From the NCBI GenBank assembly GCA_004555055.1, contig SFJN01000052.1, positions 1 to 13,964 of the forward strand: a stretch of 13,964 bases of DNA, read 5' to 3'. This document shows positions 5,001 through 12,525 of this stretch, piece after piece; positions within the stretch are counted from its first letter, which is position 1, and each line of letters begins with the position of its first letter. Made by a program: the position numbers and the translations under genes. The notes beneath the pieces were generated by a model. It saw only the letters and a list, made by a program, of their open reading frames with translations, did not search any database and was not told the DNA's origin. The stretch is from Bacteroidales bacterium. GTDB lineage: Bacteria; Bacteroidota; Bacteroidia; Bacteroidales; Bacteroidaceae.

Positions 5001-7364
5001 TCAGAAGGGATATCCGATGGCAAAATGATAGGCCACTCCGTCGCGGAAACGTTCGAAGTTGTAGAATCCGCTGCGCTGCGTAGTGTAGGGGGCATGGAGT
5101 CCGATGCCGACATCAAAGCGAAGGACGAGGAAGTCGAGGTCGTACCGGATGCCGGCTCCCGTACCGAGAGCAATGCGCCGGAGGTTGCGGGCCGAAACTT
5201 CAGCATCCGGACGCTGGGCGTCGCGCTTCATCAGCCACACATTGCCAGCATCGAGGAAGAGGGCGCCGTGCAGTCCGCCGAAGAGGTGGGCACGGAGTTC
5301 CACGTTGGCCTCAAGCTTAAAGTCGCCGGTCTGGTCGATATACGAATACTTCGTGTTCGGGGAACGGTAGCCTCCAGGGCCTGCCGTCCGCACCGTAAAG
5401 GCCCGGACAGAGTTGGCACCACCAATATAGAACTGCTCGGCATAAGGAGCGGCCTCGTTGTCACCGTAATTGTAGATAATGCCTGCAAAGGCACGGCTGG
5501 CAAGCTTGAGCCGCTGGTTGAGGGGGAAGGTGTAATGTACCTCGGCAGTGGCCTTCACGAACTGCGCAAAACGGCTGCCGAAAATCTTGCGCGGAAGACT
5601 CTTGTCGTGATGCGGATAAATGAGACAGTGAATGCCGTCAACCAGGTTTCCAGCCTCCTTCACCGTTCCCTGAAACCACAATTTCCCCTGAGGTTCCGCC
5701 GGCGAATTATAGGTGAAGACATAACTCATCGAGGGAACAAAAACGTTGCGGGTGGTGGCATAGAGGGCAGGGTTGGCCTGGCTGATGGAGTCGAAAGTGG
5801 CAGTGGTGCTGAGAAGTTTGTAGTAACTCAGGTCGACGAGGGTCCATTCGTGCTGTACACTTCTGCCCCCCTGGGCTACGGTTCTACGAGGTTGCCAGTC
5901 GTAGACCACACTTCCGCCGAAGTCGAGCATGCGGAAGAATCCGGAACGGTTCTTCATATTGGCCTCCAGGGCAAACTTTGTGGTAGCCGGAAACCGCAGG
6001 CGTCGTTTGGCGACAAAGGGGAAGGCAAAGCGCGGAAGTTCGAAATTCAGCGACGAACCGAGCTCGAAACTGTTGAGCATACCGTTGCCCCCCTGACGGT
6101 GACGCCCAAGCTGCCACTCGTAACTGCCAAAGATGTTCCATGCCACCGTCTCGCCACCTCGGAAAGCATTGCGCTTTGCCAGTTCATATTTCACGCCAGG
6201 ACCGACCTGTTGGTTCGACTTCAGTGTGGCATTCACCTCGAACGACGAATCATAGGGTTTGCTCAGACTTGCATTGACGTAGACGTCCAAGGTGTCGCAG
6301 CCGGGAAGGGTGTCGCGCGGTACATAATTGATGTCGATGGACGAGAGCACTCCCATAGCAGCCAGCTTTGACACGGTATTCTTCTGGTCGGAGAGGGCAT
6401 ATGGCTCACCTCGACGGTGCATGATGGCCGTGCGCCAAAGGCGGGGTTTGAGGGGGATGTCCTTGCCACGCCACATATAGGTGGTACCGCGCCGCGTCAG
6501 TGTCCGGGGCTGTAGCGCCAGGGAATCGGCACTGCGGGTGGCATAGCCCCCCATATTGATATAGGTATGTCCGATGTACCAGGGATGGCGGGCCGATGCG
6601 TCCATCTCCGGACGAGGCATCACGCGCAGCTGCACCTTACCTGGACGCATCAACGTGTCAGCCTGATAGGTGGCATAGGCGGAGTTCCAATAGAAATAGC
6701 CGTTCTCGCGCAGGAGATTCCCCATACGCTCCTGCTCGGCATTGAGGGTGAAGACGCTGAAAGGCATCCCACGCTTCAGCAACTGTTCCTGACGGTGGAC
6801 GGCGAAAATGGAATCGGGGCCCTCTCCGAAACTGCGATACTCCACACTGTCGAGGCAGAAAAGGGGACCGGTGGTCACGTCATAGGCTATCTTTGCCTTT
6901 TTCGGATGTCTGGTTTCCACGATGCGGTAGTCCACATTGCCCCGGAAGAAACCGTAGTTACGGAGGGTGTTTCCGGCCACCTTGGCACGGGTTTCAGGGG
7001 CAACGGTGGAGACGAGCACCGGCGCTTCGCTGAAATGTTTGAACATCCACCGGCCAAAACGGCTCTCACTTTCGGCATAGCGGTTGTAGATTCTCAACCT
7101 CAACTTCAACGGCTGCGTGAAGGAGGAGCTCCCGAACACCGAACCATTGGGGGCATAGGCCAGTGCGGCATCCACCTCTTCCTTGGCAGTGTTGAAAGCC
7201 TGGACGGTGGTCTTGTCCTTGGCATCGCCCGTTTCGCGGTGATATTTTGTGCTTTTTATGCCCACATACAACTGTTCGCCGTCGGAAATCTTTTCCGTCG
7301 TCGAACAGGCTCCCGCCAGCAAGACGAGGAGCATCAGCAGGAATATGGGGTATTTGCGTATCAT
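5001..7364 (-). CDS. tamL: TamL, lipoprotein TamA/BamA-like outer-membrane assembly barrel
   Basis: The 787-residue protein belongs to the Omp85 (BamA/TamA) superfamily in its Bacteroidota lipoprotein form. Residues 1-20 are a lipoprotein signal peptide ending LLAGAC, with C20 as the lipidation site. No acidic surface-export signal follows it (STTEK). Residues of about 30-370 hold POTRA-like units, recognisable by LRNYGFFRG (134-142), LLRENGYFYW (217-226) and LAAMGVLSSIDI (334-345). From about 373 to the end lies a 16-strand type D15 barrel. The conserved loop-6 motif appears as IGGANSVRAF (R654), and the last strand ends HFAIGYPF with the terminal phenylalanine of a beta-signal. ATG 7364 is preferred over a GTG at 7394 because it starts directly at the basic n-region of the signal peptide. 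It lies 33 nt behind tamB and is almost certainly cotranscribed with it as the outer-membrane partner. Confidence 0.9.
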   Translation of the reverse strand: MIRKYPIFLLMLLVLLAGACSTTEKISDGEQLYVGIKSTKYHRETGDAKDKTTVQAFNTAKEEVDAALAYAPNGSVFGSSSFTQPLKLRLRIYNRYAESESRFGRWMFKHFSEAPVLVSTVAPETRAKVAGNTLRNYGFFRGNVDYRIVETRHPKKAKIAYDVTTGPLFCLDSVEYRSFGEGPDSIFAVHRQEQLLKRGMPFSVFTLNAEQERMGNLLRENGYFYWNSAYATYQADTLMRPGKVQLRVMPRPEMDASARHPWYIGHTYINMGGYATRSADSLALQPRTLTRRGTTYMWRGKDIPLKPRLWRTAIMHRRGEPYALSDQKNTVSKLAAMGVLSSIDINYVPRDTLPGCDTLDVYVNASLSKPYDSSFEVNATLKSNQQVGPGVKYELAKRNAFRGGETVAWNIFGSYEWQLGRHRQGGNGMLNSFELGSSLNFELPRFAFPFVAKRRLRFPATTKFALEANMKNRSGFFRMLDFGGSVVYDWQPRRTVAQGGRSVQHEWTLVDLSYYKLLSTTATFDSISQANPALYATTRNVFVPSMSYVFTYNSPAEPQGKLWFQGTVKEAGNLVDGIHCLIYPHHDKSLPRKIFGSRFAQFVKATAEVHYTFPLNQRLKLASRAFAGIIYNYGDNEAAPYAEQFYIGGANSVRAFTVRTAGPGGYRSPNTKYSYIDQTGDFKLEANVELRAHLFGGLHGALFLDAGNVWLMKRDAQRPDAEVSARNLRRIALGTGAGIRYDLDFLVLRFDVGIGLHAPYTTQRSGFYNFERFRDGVAYHFAIGYPF

Positions 7365-7397
7365 TGAAACATGGAAAACAGGAAGTGAATGCACCGG

Positions 7398-10300
7398 CTA
7401 CTTCTTGCGGCGGAACAGGAAGAGCTCGCCCAGACGGTCGGTCTTGCGGCGGAGTATCAGACCCGCCCCAGTCTTCATCATGGTGCCTTCGAGCGGGTCA
7501 TGTGCGGCACGGTCGTAGAAGACACGGACATAGCGCGTGCCCGAACGGTCGAGACGGTATTCCAGACTGATGTTGTCGATGAAGGAAGCTGCAGAATTCT
7601 CGGCATCGGCACCCGACTGCACACTGCCGCCAATCTTCACACTGATGCGGTCGTCGAGGAAACGTTTTGAAAACTGGAAGGAGTAGTCGGTGGTGGCGGT
7701 ACCGGATGCCGATGTGCCGTTCTCCATTCCGAAACTGACGTCAATGGTCGACAGGGCTTTGCCGGCGATATTCTGGATTTCGCTCTGCAGGAATGCATTA
7801 AGGGCATTCGAGGCCTTGATGCCCGAGGTGAGGTTGTCCGTCACATACATCCCTGTAGCGAGCAGTGCCACCGCCGTCTTGTTACGGTCTTCGGCACTCA
7901 TCGACATCAGTTCGTTCTGCACGCTCAGGTCTTCCGGAGCATCAATGGTGAAGGCCAGCCCCATATCCTGCAGGGTGCGGGAAATTTCCACCCCCACATT
8001 AAAGTTCACCCTTCGCTGCACATCGTTCTCCGTCACCACGGCACGGGTCTTCTCCGTAGCGCGGATGGAGAGGCGTGGATTAAGCATGTCTCCGGTGAAT
8101 TCGGCATAACTGCCCTGCTCGAGCTGGAATGTCTTGAGGGGAATCACCGGCAGTTCGTAGTTCATCTCGCCCTCCTCGATGGTATAGCGTCCCGTCAGTC
8201 GGGTCACGCCCTGCTGCGTCATACGCAGGGTGAGGTCACCGCCGCCACGAAGGTCGACGTAGCTTTCGCCGTTACGCGAGAGGAAACAGTGGAACTTTGC
8301 ACCCTGGTCGATGTGTATGCCGAGCGACATGTCGATGCGCATGTCTGTCGCAGACTCTTCTGGTTCGGGAATGTAGGTGCTGTCTTCGAAACTGGTGAAG
8401 GTGACAAGGTCGGACAGACGGTCCTCGACGGTAAGGGGCGAATCGGCAAGGACATAGGTGGCATCGGTGCCGGGAAGCAGTCCGACATTGCCACGCACCA
8501 CAAGGTTGGAAAGGGAACCGCGGGCTGTGCCGTCGAAATCGGCAAGGACCTTTCCGAAGATGAGCGACGACTTCTGACGCTCGCTATGGATGAGTTCGAA
8601 GTCGGTGGCACGGAGACGGAAATCGAGAAGTATGTTGTTGAGGTCAGCAAGATTGACATTGCCGTTCACATTGAGGGCGGTATTGCCCGAAGTAAGCCGG
8701 TAGTCGGTGAATTCCAGCCGCGAATCGGCAAAGGCAATGGGACGTTCGTCCATCAGGAAGTCAACGCCGTAGACCGGGCTGTAGAAGTGGGCCTCGTTCA
8801 GGTCGAGGGTTCCGCTCAGACGGGGTTGGCTGTCTGTGCCTTCGAGGACGAAGTTTCCGGCGGCAAATCCCCTCAGACCGAATCCGGTGCCGGCAAGGAA
8901 GGCATTGACCACCTCAAGGGGGAAACTTTCAAGGTTGACCTCGCCCTGATAATGCCCGTCACGGTCGTTGTAGACAGCCGAACAGGTGCCAACATCCTTG
9001 CCGTCGAACGAGATGAAGGCATCGGCATAATGCTCGCCGCCGGCTTTGGGCAGATAGATGATTTCCGTTCCGACATTGCCGATTTGCTGACCCTCGTAGG
9101 CCAGGTCGCGGACATTGACACTTGCCATGGCAGAAATGCCCAGGGTATCGCCGTGCTGCTCCGTGACGTGGACGTCGCCTTCGGCAGTTCCTGCCAACTG
9201 TGGCAGGTAGGGGAACACCTCGCTGAGTGCTGCAAGGTCGACAGCCGTGAGCGAAAGGGTGATGTCGTTCTGGCTTTCATCGGCAGGGACGCTGTAGATG
9301 GCAAGACCCATTCCCGTGCTGTCGACCAGTTGCACGTTGGCATGGACCATTCCCTTGCGGTTGATGCTGACACCATTGTCGCTGTTGATGCGGAAGGTAC
9401 GGTAGGCAATGGTGGGCTGTTCGGGACGGATGGTGAAGCGTACGCCCTCGTCATCGTCCATCAGTTCGGCACGGAGTGCCAGGTCTATGCCCCGCCGTCC
9501 CGACTCATCGGTGAAGAGGAGCGATGCCAGGGCTTCCTCTTCGCGGATGTGTGCATTGAGGTCGGCAGTGAAGCGGTGGGGATTGTTCTTTTTGTAGTTA
9601 TGGAAATGGGTAAGGAGGTTCACCCCCTCATCGTCGTGTGTCACCGTGCAGGATATGGTGTCGAGCTGGATGGATGCCGTGGCGAATGTTCCCAAAGCGG
9701 CACTGCCATGCAGCCCCTCTTCGCGATTGGAATGCAGTTGCACGTCAAGGCTGGAGAGGTTGGTACCCTTCATGGCCAGGTATTTCGAGAATGGATTGTC
9801 CTCGCCGGCATGGAATGCCAACGACGCTTCGGGAAGCAGGTGGCGCAGGGTGTCGTTCTCGAACTGGCGGTTCTGCATCTGCCGCACCGTTTCGCGGCCG
9901 AGGAGTCCGGCTGTCCGTGAAAGTTGTTCCCAGCTGCCGGCAGCCTGGAAATCGAGGAAGAGGTCGCCCGTGGAAATACGGGCCATGGTGGAAGCCGCAG
10001 AGGAGGATGCGGCAAAGGCAATGTCGCGGAACATCGACGAGCGCGTGGCACCCGTCAGATAGTTCTCCGTCAGACTGCCTTCGACATCAAAATCCTTGAA
10101 GTCCTTCCCGGCGTGGGCCTGCAGGTTGAGCAGGGTATGAAGTTTGAGCGTAGAACTGGCATTCGTCAGGCGTTGCAGGTCGATTTCATCTCCCATCAAC
10201 GTGGCGCTGACATCGTAACCTCCGTCAATGACAGCCCTGACCTCGGCAGTAATATTGCCAAGGTCACTAGCCACATCCATCACGGCCTGGGCCTCGCCCT

Positions 10301-11858
10301 GCCGCAGGTCGGCAGCGAGTTGCAGATGGTCCAGACTGTAACCGGAAACTTTCATAGGCTTCAGGTCGACCTTGGCTTGTAGCGACGTCCGTGGGGATTG
10401 GACATCGAAGCCACGACCCTCGACATCGAAACTCCCGGTAAGGGGACTGACAGGCAGCGATGGGACAAAACGCGCCAAGGGCAACGCACTGGCGGTGCCG
10501 TGAAGGCGGTATGCCTGCTGCGGAAGATTGGCATCCACCCGAGCGGCAAGCATCCCACCTGCCACACTGGCGTTAAGGTTGGCATCGAAGCGTTCGGCAT
10601 CGTCATAGGCATGACCGCTGGCATGGAGGCGGAGCATCTGCGCCATCCGCAGGTCGGCACTCCGAAGATGAAGTTGCCGACGATTGCCTTCGACATCGGC
10701 TGCAAGCACCACATCGCCCCGCAGGAAAGGTGCGATGGCCGGGGAAGAAAGGAGGCTGCGGTCGACCACGTGCTGCATGACAAGCATCTTTGTGATTTCC
10801 GCCACATCGGGACGTCCAAGGGTCGCATTGAGACGGACGGACATCAGGCCGGAACCGCGGGCTTCAAGGGCACTCCAGTCGACGGATGCCGAAGTCTCGA
10901 GGCGTGAATTGGGGGTGAGTATGGCGAAGTCGGGCAGACGGATGCCGAGGGTGTCGAGGACGACGGCACCACGGGCATCGGAGATGTCCAGACCATAGGT
11001 TCCTTCTTTCAGTGCCAACGTGCGGAGCAGGGCTCTCACCTGCAACTTTTCATCGCAACGGATGGAATCGACCGCCATGGCCCACTGCGACACTGCGGCA
11101 AGCGTATCGGCTTTCATCCGCGCAAAGTTGCCGACGGTGACGCCGCAACGCTCCAATGCAGCATGGTCCGCCTCGTAGAGGCTGGAGGCAAGGTCGAAGT
11201 TCCCACCCTTGAGGTGCACACTGCCGAGGCTGGCATCTACAAACAGTCGGCTTTGGGTGGAGTCGGCCGGCAGCAGTATTTTCAGATGCGAACGGTGGAT
11301 GCGTGCATAGCGTGCCATGATTTTCCACTCCACCGGTTCCGAAACGCTGTCCTTTGCAGCCGTGTCGGAAAGGGTGACATTGAGGTCGGCACCGTCAAGC
11401 ACGGCTTTCCGCACGTCCACCATACCACGTTCCCATGCCACACCTTCCACATCGGCCGACAGGCTCTTCACGCAACCGTCAATGGCACAGTCGGCAATCA
11501 GCGACTTGGTGTGCAGCCGGGTATCGGTCAGACTGAAGGCCTTGATGTCGGCCTGTGCCCCCAGCAGGGGTTTCAAGGGTATACGGAACTGCAGGCCGGA
11601 GGCATAGACCAGCGTATCGCCCTCCTGGTCGACTGCTGCAAGACCATCGGCCTTGAGGTCGAGCACGGGGGTGATACGTATGTACTCCACGCTCACCTTC
11701 ATGCCCAACGTCTGGGACATCTTTTCGCCCACAAGATTCACTGCCCACCGCTGCACAGGGGGCAGATAGACGAGGACGCAGAGAAGGCACACCAAAAGCA
11801 CCGGTACCAGGACGAGGGCACCGAGGAACTTGAGGAGTCTTTTGGGAGTGATGCGCAT
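7398..11858 (-). CDS. tamB: TamB, periplasm-spanning translocation/assembly protein
   Basis: The 1486-residue AsmA-like/TamB (DUF490) protein has one N-terminal inner-membrane anchor (about 10-32, preceded by KRLLK). An AsmA-type start follows (VQRWAVNLVGEKMSQTLGMKVSVEYIRI). About 1100 residues of repetitive amphipathic beta-strand sequence come next, consistent with a long hydrophobic groove across the periplasm. The conserved C-terminal TamB domain covers about 1130-1470. It includes YTIEEGEMNYELPVIPLKTF (1225-1244), GDMLNPRLSIRATEKTRAVV, and LLATGMYV. The protein is known to partner an Omp85 barrel in outer-membrane protein assembly; family members also move phospholipid between membranes. 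The downstream tamL supplies that barrel. The ATG at 11858 is the clear start. The length is normal for Bacteroidota TamB and no frameshift is visible. Confidence 0.93.
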   Translation of the reverse strand: MRITPKRLLKFLGALVLVPVLLVCLLCVLVYLPPVQRWAVNLVGEKMSQTLGMKVSVEYIRITPVLDLKADGLAAVDQEGDTLVYASGLQFRIPLKPLLGAQADIKAFSLTDTRLHTKSLIADCAIDGCVKSLSADVEGVAWERGMVDVRKAVLDGADLNVTLSDTAAKDSVSEPVEWKIMARYARIHRSHLKILLPADSTQSRLFVDASLGSVHLKGGNFDLASSLYEADHAALERCGVTVGNFARMKADTLAAVSQWAMAVDSIRCDEKLQVRALLRTLALKEGTYGLDISDARGAVVLDTLGIRLPDFAILTPNSRLETSASVDWSALEARGSGLMSVRLNATLGRPDVAEITKMLVMQHVVDRSLLSSPAIAPFLRGDVVLAADVEGNRRQLHLRSADLRMAQMLRLHASGHAYDDAERFDANLNASVAGGMLAARVDANLPQQAYRLHGTASALPLARFVPSLPVSPLTGSFDVEGRGFDVQSPRTSLQAKVDLKPMKVSGYSLDHLQLAADLRQGEAQAVMDVASDLGNITAEVRAVIDGGYDVSATLMGDEIDLQRLTNASSTLKLHTLLNLQAHAGKDFKDFDVEGSLTENYLTGATRSSMFRDIAFAASSSAASTMARISTGDLFLDFQAAGSWEQLSRTAGLLGRETVRQMQNRQFENDTLRHLLPEASLAFHAGEDNPFSKYLAMKGTNLSSLDVQLHSNREEGLHGSAALGTFATASIQLDTISCTVTHDDEGVNLLTHFHNYKKNNPHRFTADLNAHIREEEALASLLFTDESGRRGIDLALRAELMDDDEGVRFTIRPEQPTIAYRTFRINSDNGVSINRKGMVHANVQLVDSTGMGLAIYSVPADESQNDITLSLTAVDLAALSEVFPYLPQLAGTAEGDVHVTEQHGDTLGISAMASVNVRDLAYEGQQIGNVGTEIIYLPKAGGEHYADAFISFDGKDVGTCSAVYNDRDGHYQGEVNLESFPLEVVNAFLAGTGFGLRGFAAGNFVLEGTDSQPRLSGTLDLNEAHFYSPVYGVDFLMDERPIAFADSRLEFTDYRLTSGNTALNVNGNVNLADLNNILLDFRLRATDFELIHSERQKSSLIFGKVLADFDGTARGSLSNLVVRGNVGLLPGTDATYVLADSPLTVEDRLSDLVTFTSFEDSTYIPEPEESATDMRIDMSLGIHIDQGAKFHCFLSRNGESYVDLRGGGDLTLRMTQQGVTRLTGRYTIEEGEMNYELPVIPLKTFQLEQGSYAEFTGDMLNPRLSIRATEKTRAVVTENDVQRRVNFNVGVEISRTLQDMGLAFTIDAPEDLSVQNELMSMSAEDRNKTAVALLATGMYVTDNLTSGIKASNALNAFLQSEIQNIAGKALSTIDVSFGMENGTSASGTATTDYSFQFSKRFLDDRISVKIGGSVQSGADAENSAASFIDNISLEYRLDRSGTRYVRVFYDRAAHDPLEGTMMKTGAGLILRRKTDRLGELFLFRRKK

Positions 11859-12056
11859 AGGATACTCTTAGGTTGGAAAGAAAACGTTGGTAAAAACCTT
11901 CGTTTTCTCGCCAAGCCAAAGCGAGCAAACTCTCTTTGGACTTTTGGCTTAACGAAAACGTTCTGTAAGGATGTGCAATAATGTTTCGGAAACCGCAGGA
12001 AAAAGTTTCGAAGGGCAAAGAAAAAAACGGATGGCTGGAGCAGAAATGGTATGGGA
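11859..12056 (-). promoter_or_regulatory. tamB leader/intergenic region with alternative hairpins
   Basis: This 198-bp gap precedes tamB. On the minus strand CGTTTTC (11954-11960) can pair with GAAAACG (11901-11907). This encloses further pairs GCCAA/TTGGC, CCAAAG/CTTTGG and GAG/CTC around a TTTG loop (11910-11948). The same GAAAACG can instead pair with a second CGTTTTC (11880-11886), enclosing GGT/ACC. The two folds exclude each other. No full Bacteroidota promoter is found; CATTATTGC (minus strand, near 11974-11982) is only a weak -7 candidate. It is unclear whether tamB has its own promoter or is read from the genes upstream. Confidence 0.45.
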
Positions 12057-12473
12057 TTAATGCTTCCGTTCCCACCGGACTTCCAGGTTGTTTGAACCTA
12101 CAAGCACTCCGGCGATATGCAGGTCGTAGAACAGTTCAAGGCAACCGCCTTCTGCATCATAGGAGCAGGCATGGCGCTGCGTTTCGACCGCCATGTCGAT
12201 GATTCCTGCCGGAGTGCGGTAAAATGCCTCGCTCTTCTTCGCCACCTCGAACGTCATACGGCTTTCGATGTGTCCGGAGCGTCGGATTGTCACCATGGAT
12301 GCTGTGCCGCTGATGGCGGTCTCGCCCTGGTTTTCGGCATCGTAGTATTTCACGCTCCAGGTATCGTCGTCGCGGAGGGCAACGACGGCCTGGGCGCTAT
12401 GGCAGATGCGGTCGCACTGGCCATCGGTGGTCGTGCTGTGCAATACGGAGTTCAGTGTGGCTTTATAAAGCAT
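12057..12473 (-). CDS. Small beta-barrel protein (DUF1934/YwiB-like); possible C10-protease inhibitor
   Basis: The 138-residue protein has no signal peptide or membrane segment and should be cytoplasmic. Its pattern is of short alternating beta-strands: TWSVKYYDAEN (38-48), TASMVTIRRSGHIESRMTFE (57-76), FYRTPAGIIDMAVETQRHAC (84-103), GGCLELFYDLHIAGVLVGSN (109-128). The order of an 'RSG...M.F', a 'Y.TP.G...M.V.T' and a 'G.L.L.YDL...G' block resembles the DUF1934/YwiB calycin-like family, which has the same length. That assignment is from memory of the pattern and is moderate. ATG 12473 is used; the longer frame begins at a TTG at 12518. It starts 52 nt behind the C10 protease stop on the same strand, so it is probably cotranscribed. 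This is the position where staphostatin-type inhibitors sit in cysteine-protease operons. An inhibitor role is a hypothesis only. Confidence 0.7.
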   Translation of the reverse strand: MLYKATLNSVLHSTTTDGQCDRICHSAQAVVALRDDDTWSVKYYDAENQGETAISGTASMVTIRRSGHIESRMTFEVAKKSEAFYRTPAGIIDMAVETQRHACSYDAEGGCLELFYDLHIAGVLVGSNNLEVRWERKH

Positions 12474-12525
12474 CTGTAACGGTTTTTGTGGGAGGAGTTT
12501 GCTGACGACTGGCGGCAAATTACCC

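Noticed and set aside
5025..6371. 448-residue open frame on the plus strand inside tamL
   Set aside because: It is antisense to the well-supported barrel domain of tamL, with no domain, promoter or start context of its own.
7365..7394. GTG start extending TamL by ten residues
   Set aside because: The extension would push the lipoprotein signal peptide inward; the ATG at 7364 fits the signal and lipobox.
8289..9920. 543-residue open frame on the plus strand inside tamB
   Set aside because: It is entirely antisense to tamB, whose protein has clear family motifs throughout. Its translation shows no recognisable domain or signal, and long antisense frames are expected from the codon use here.
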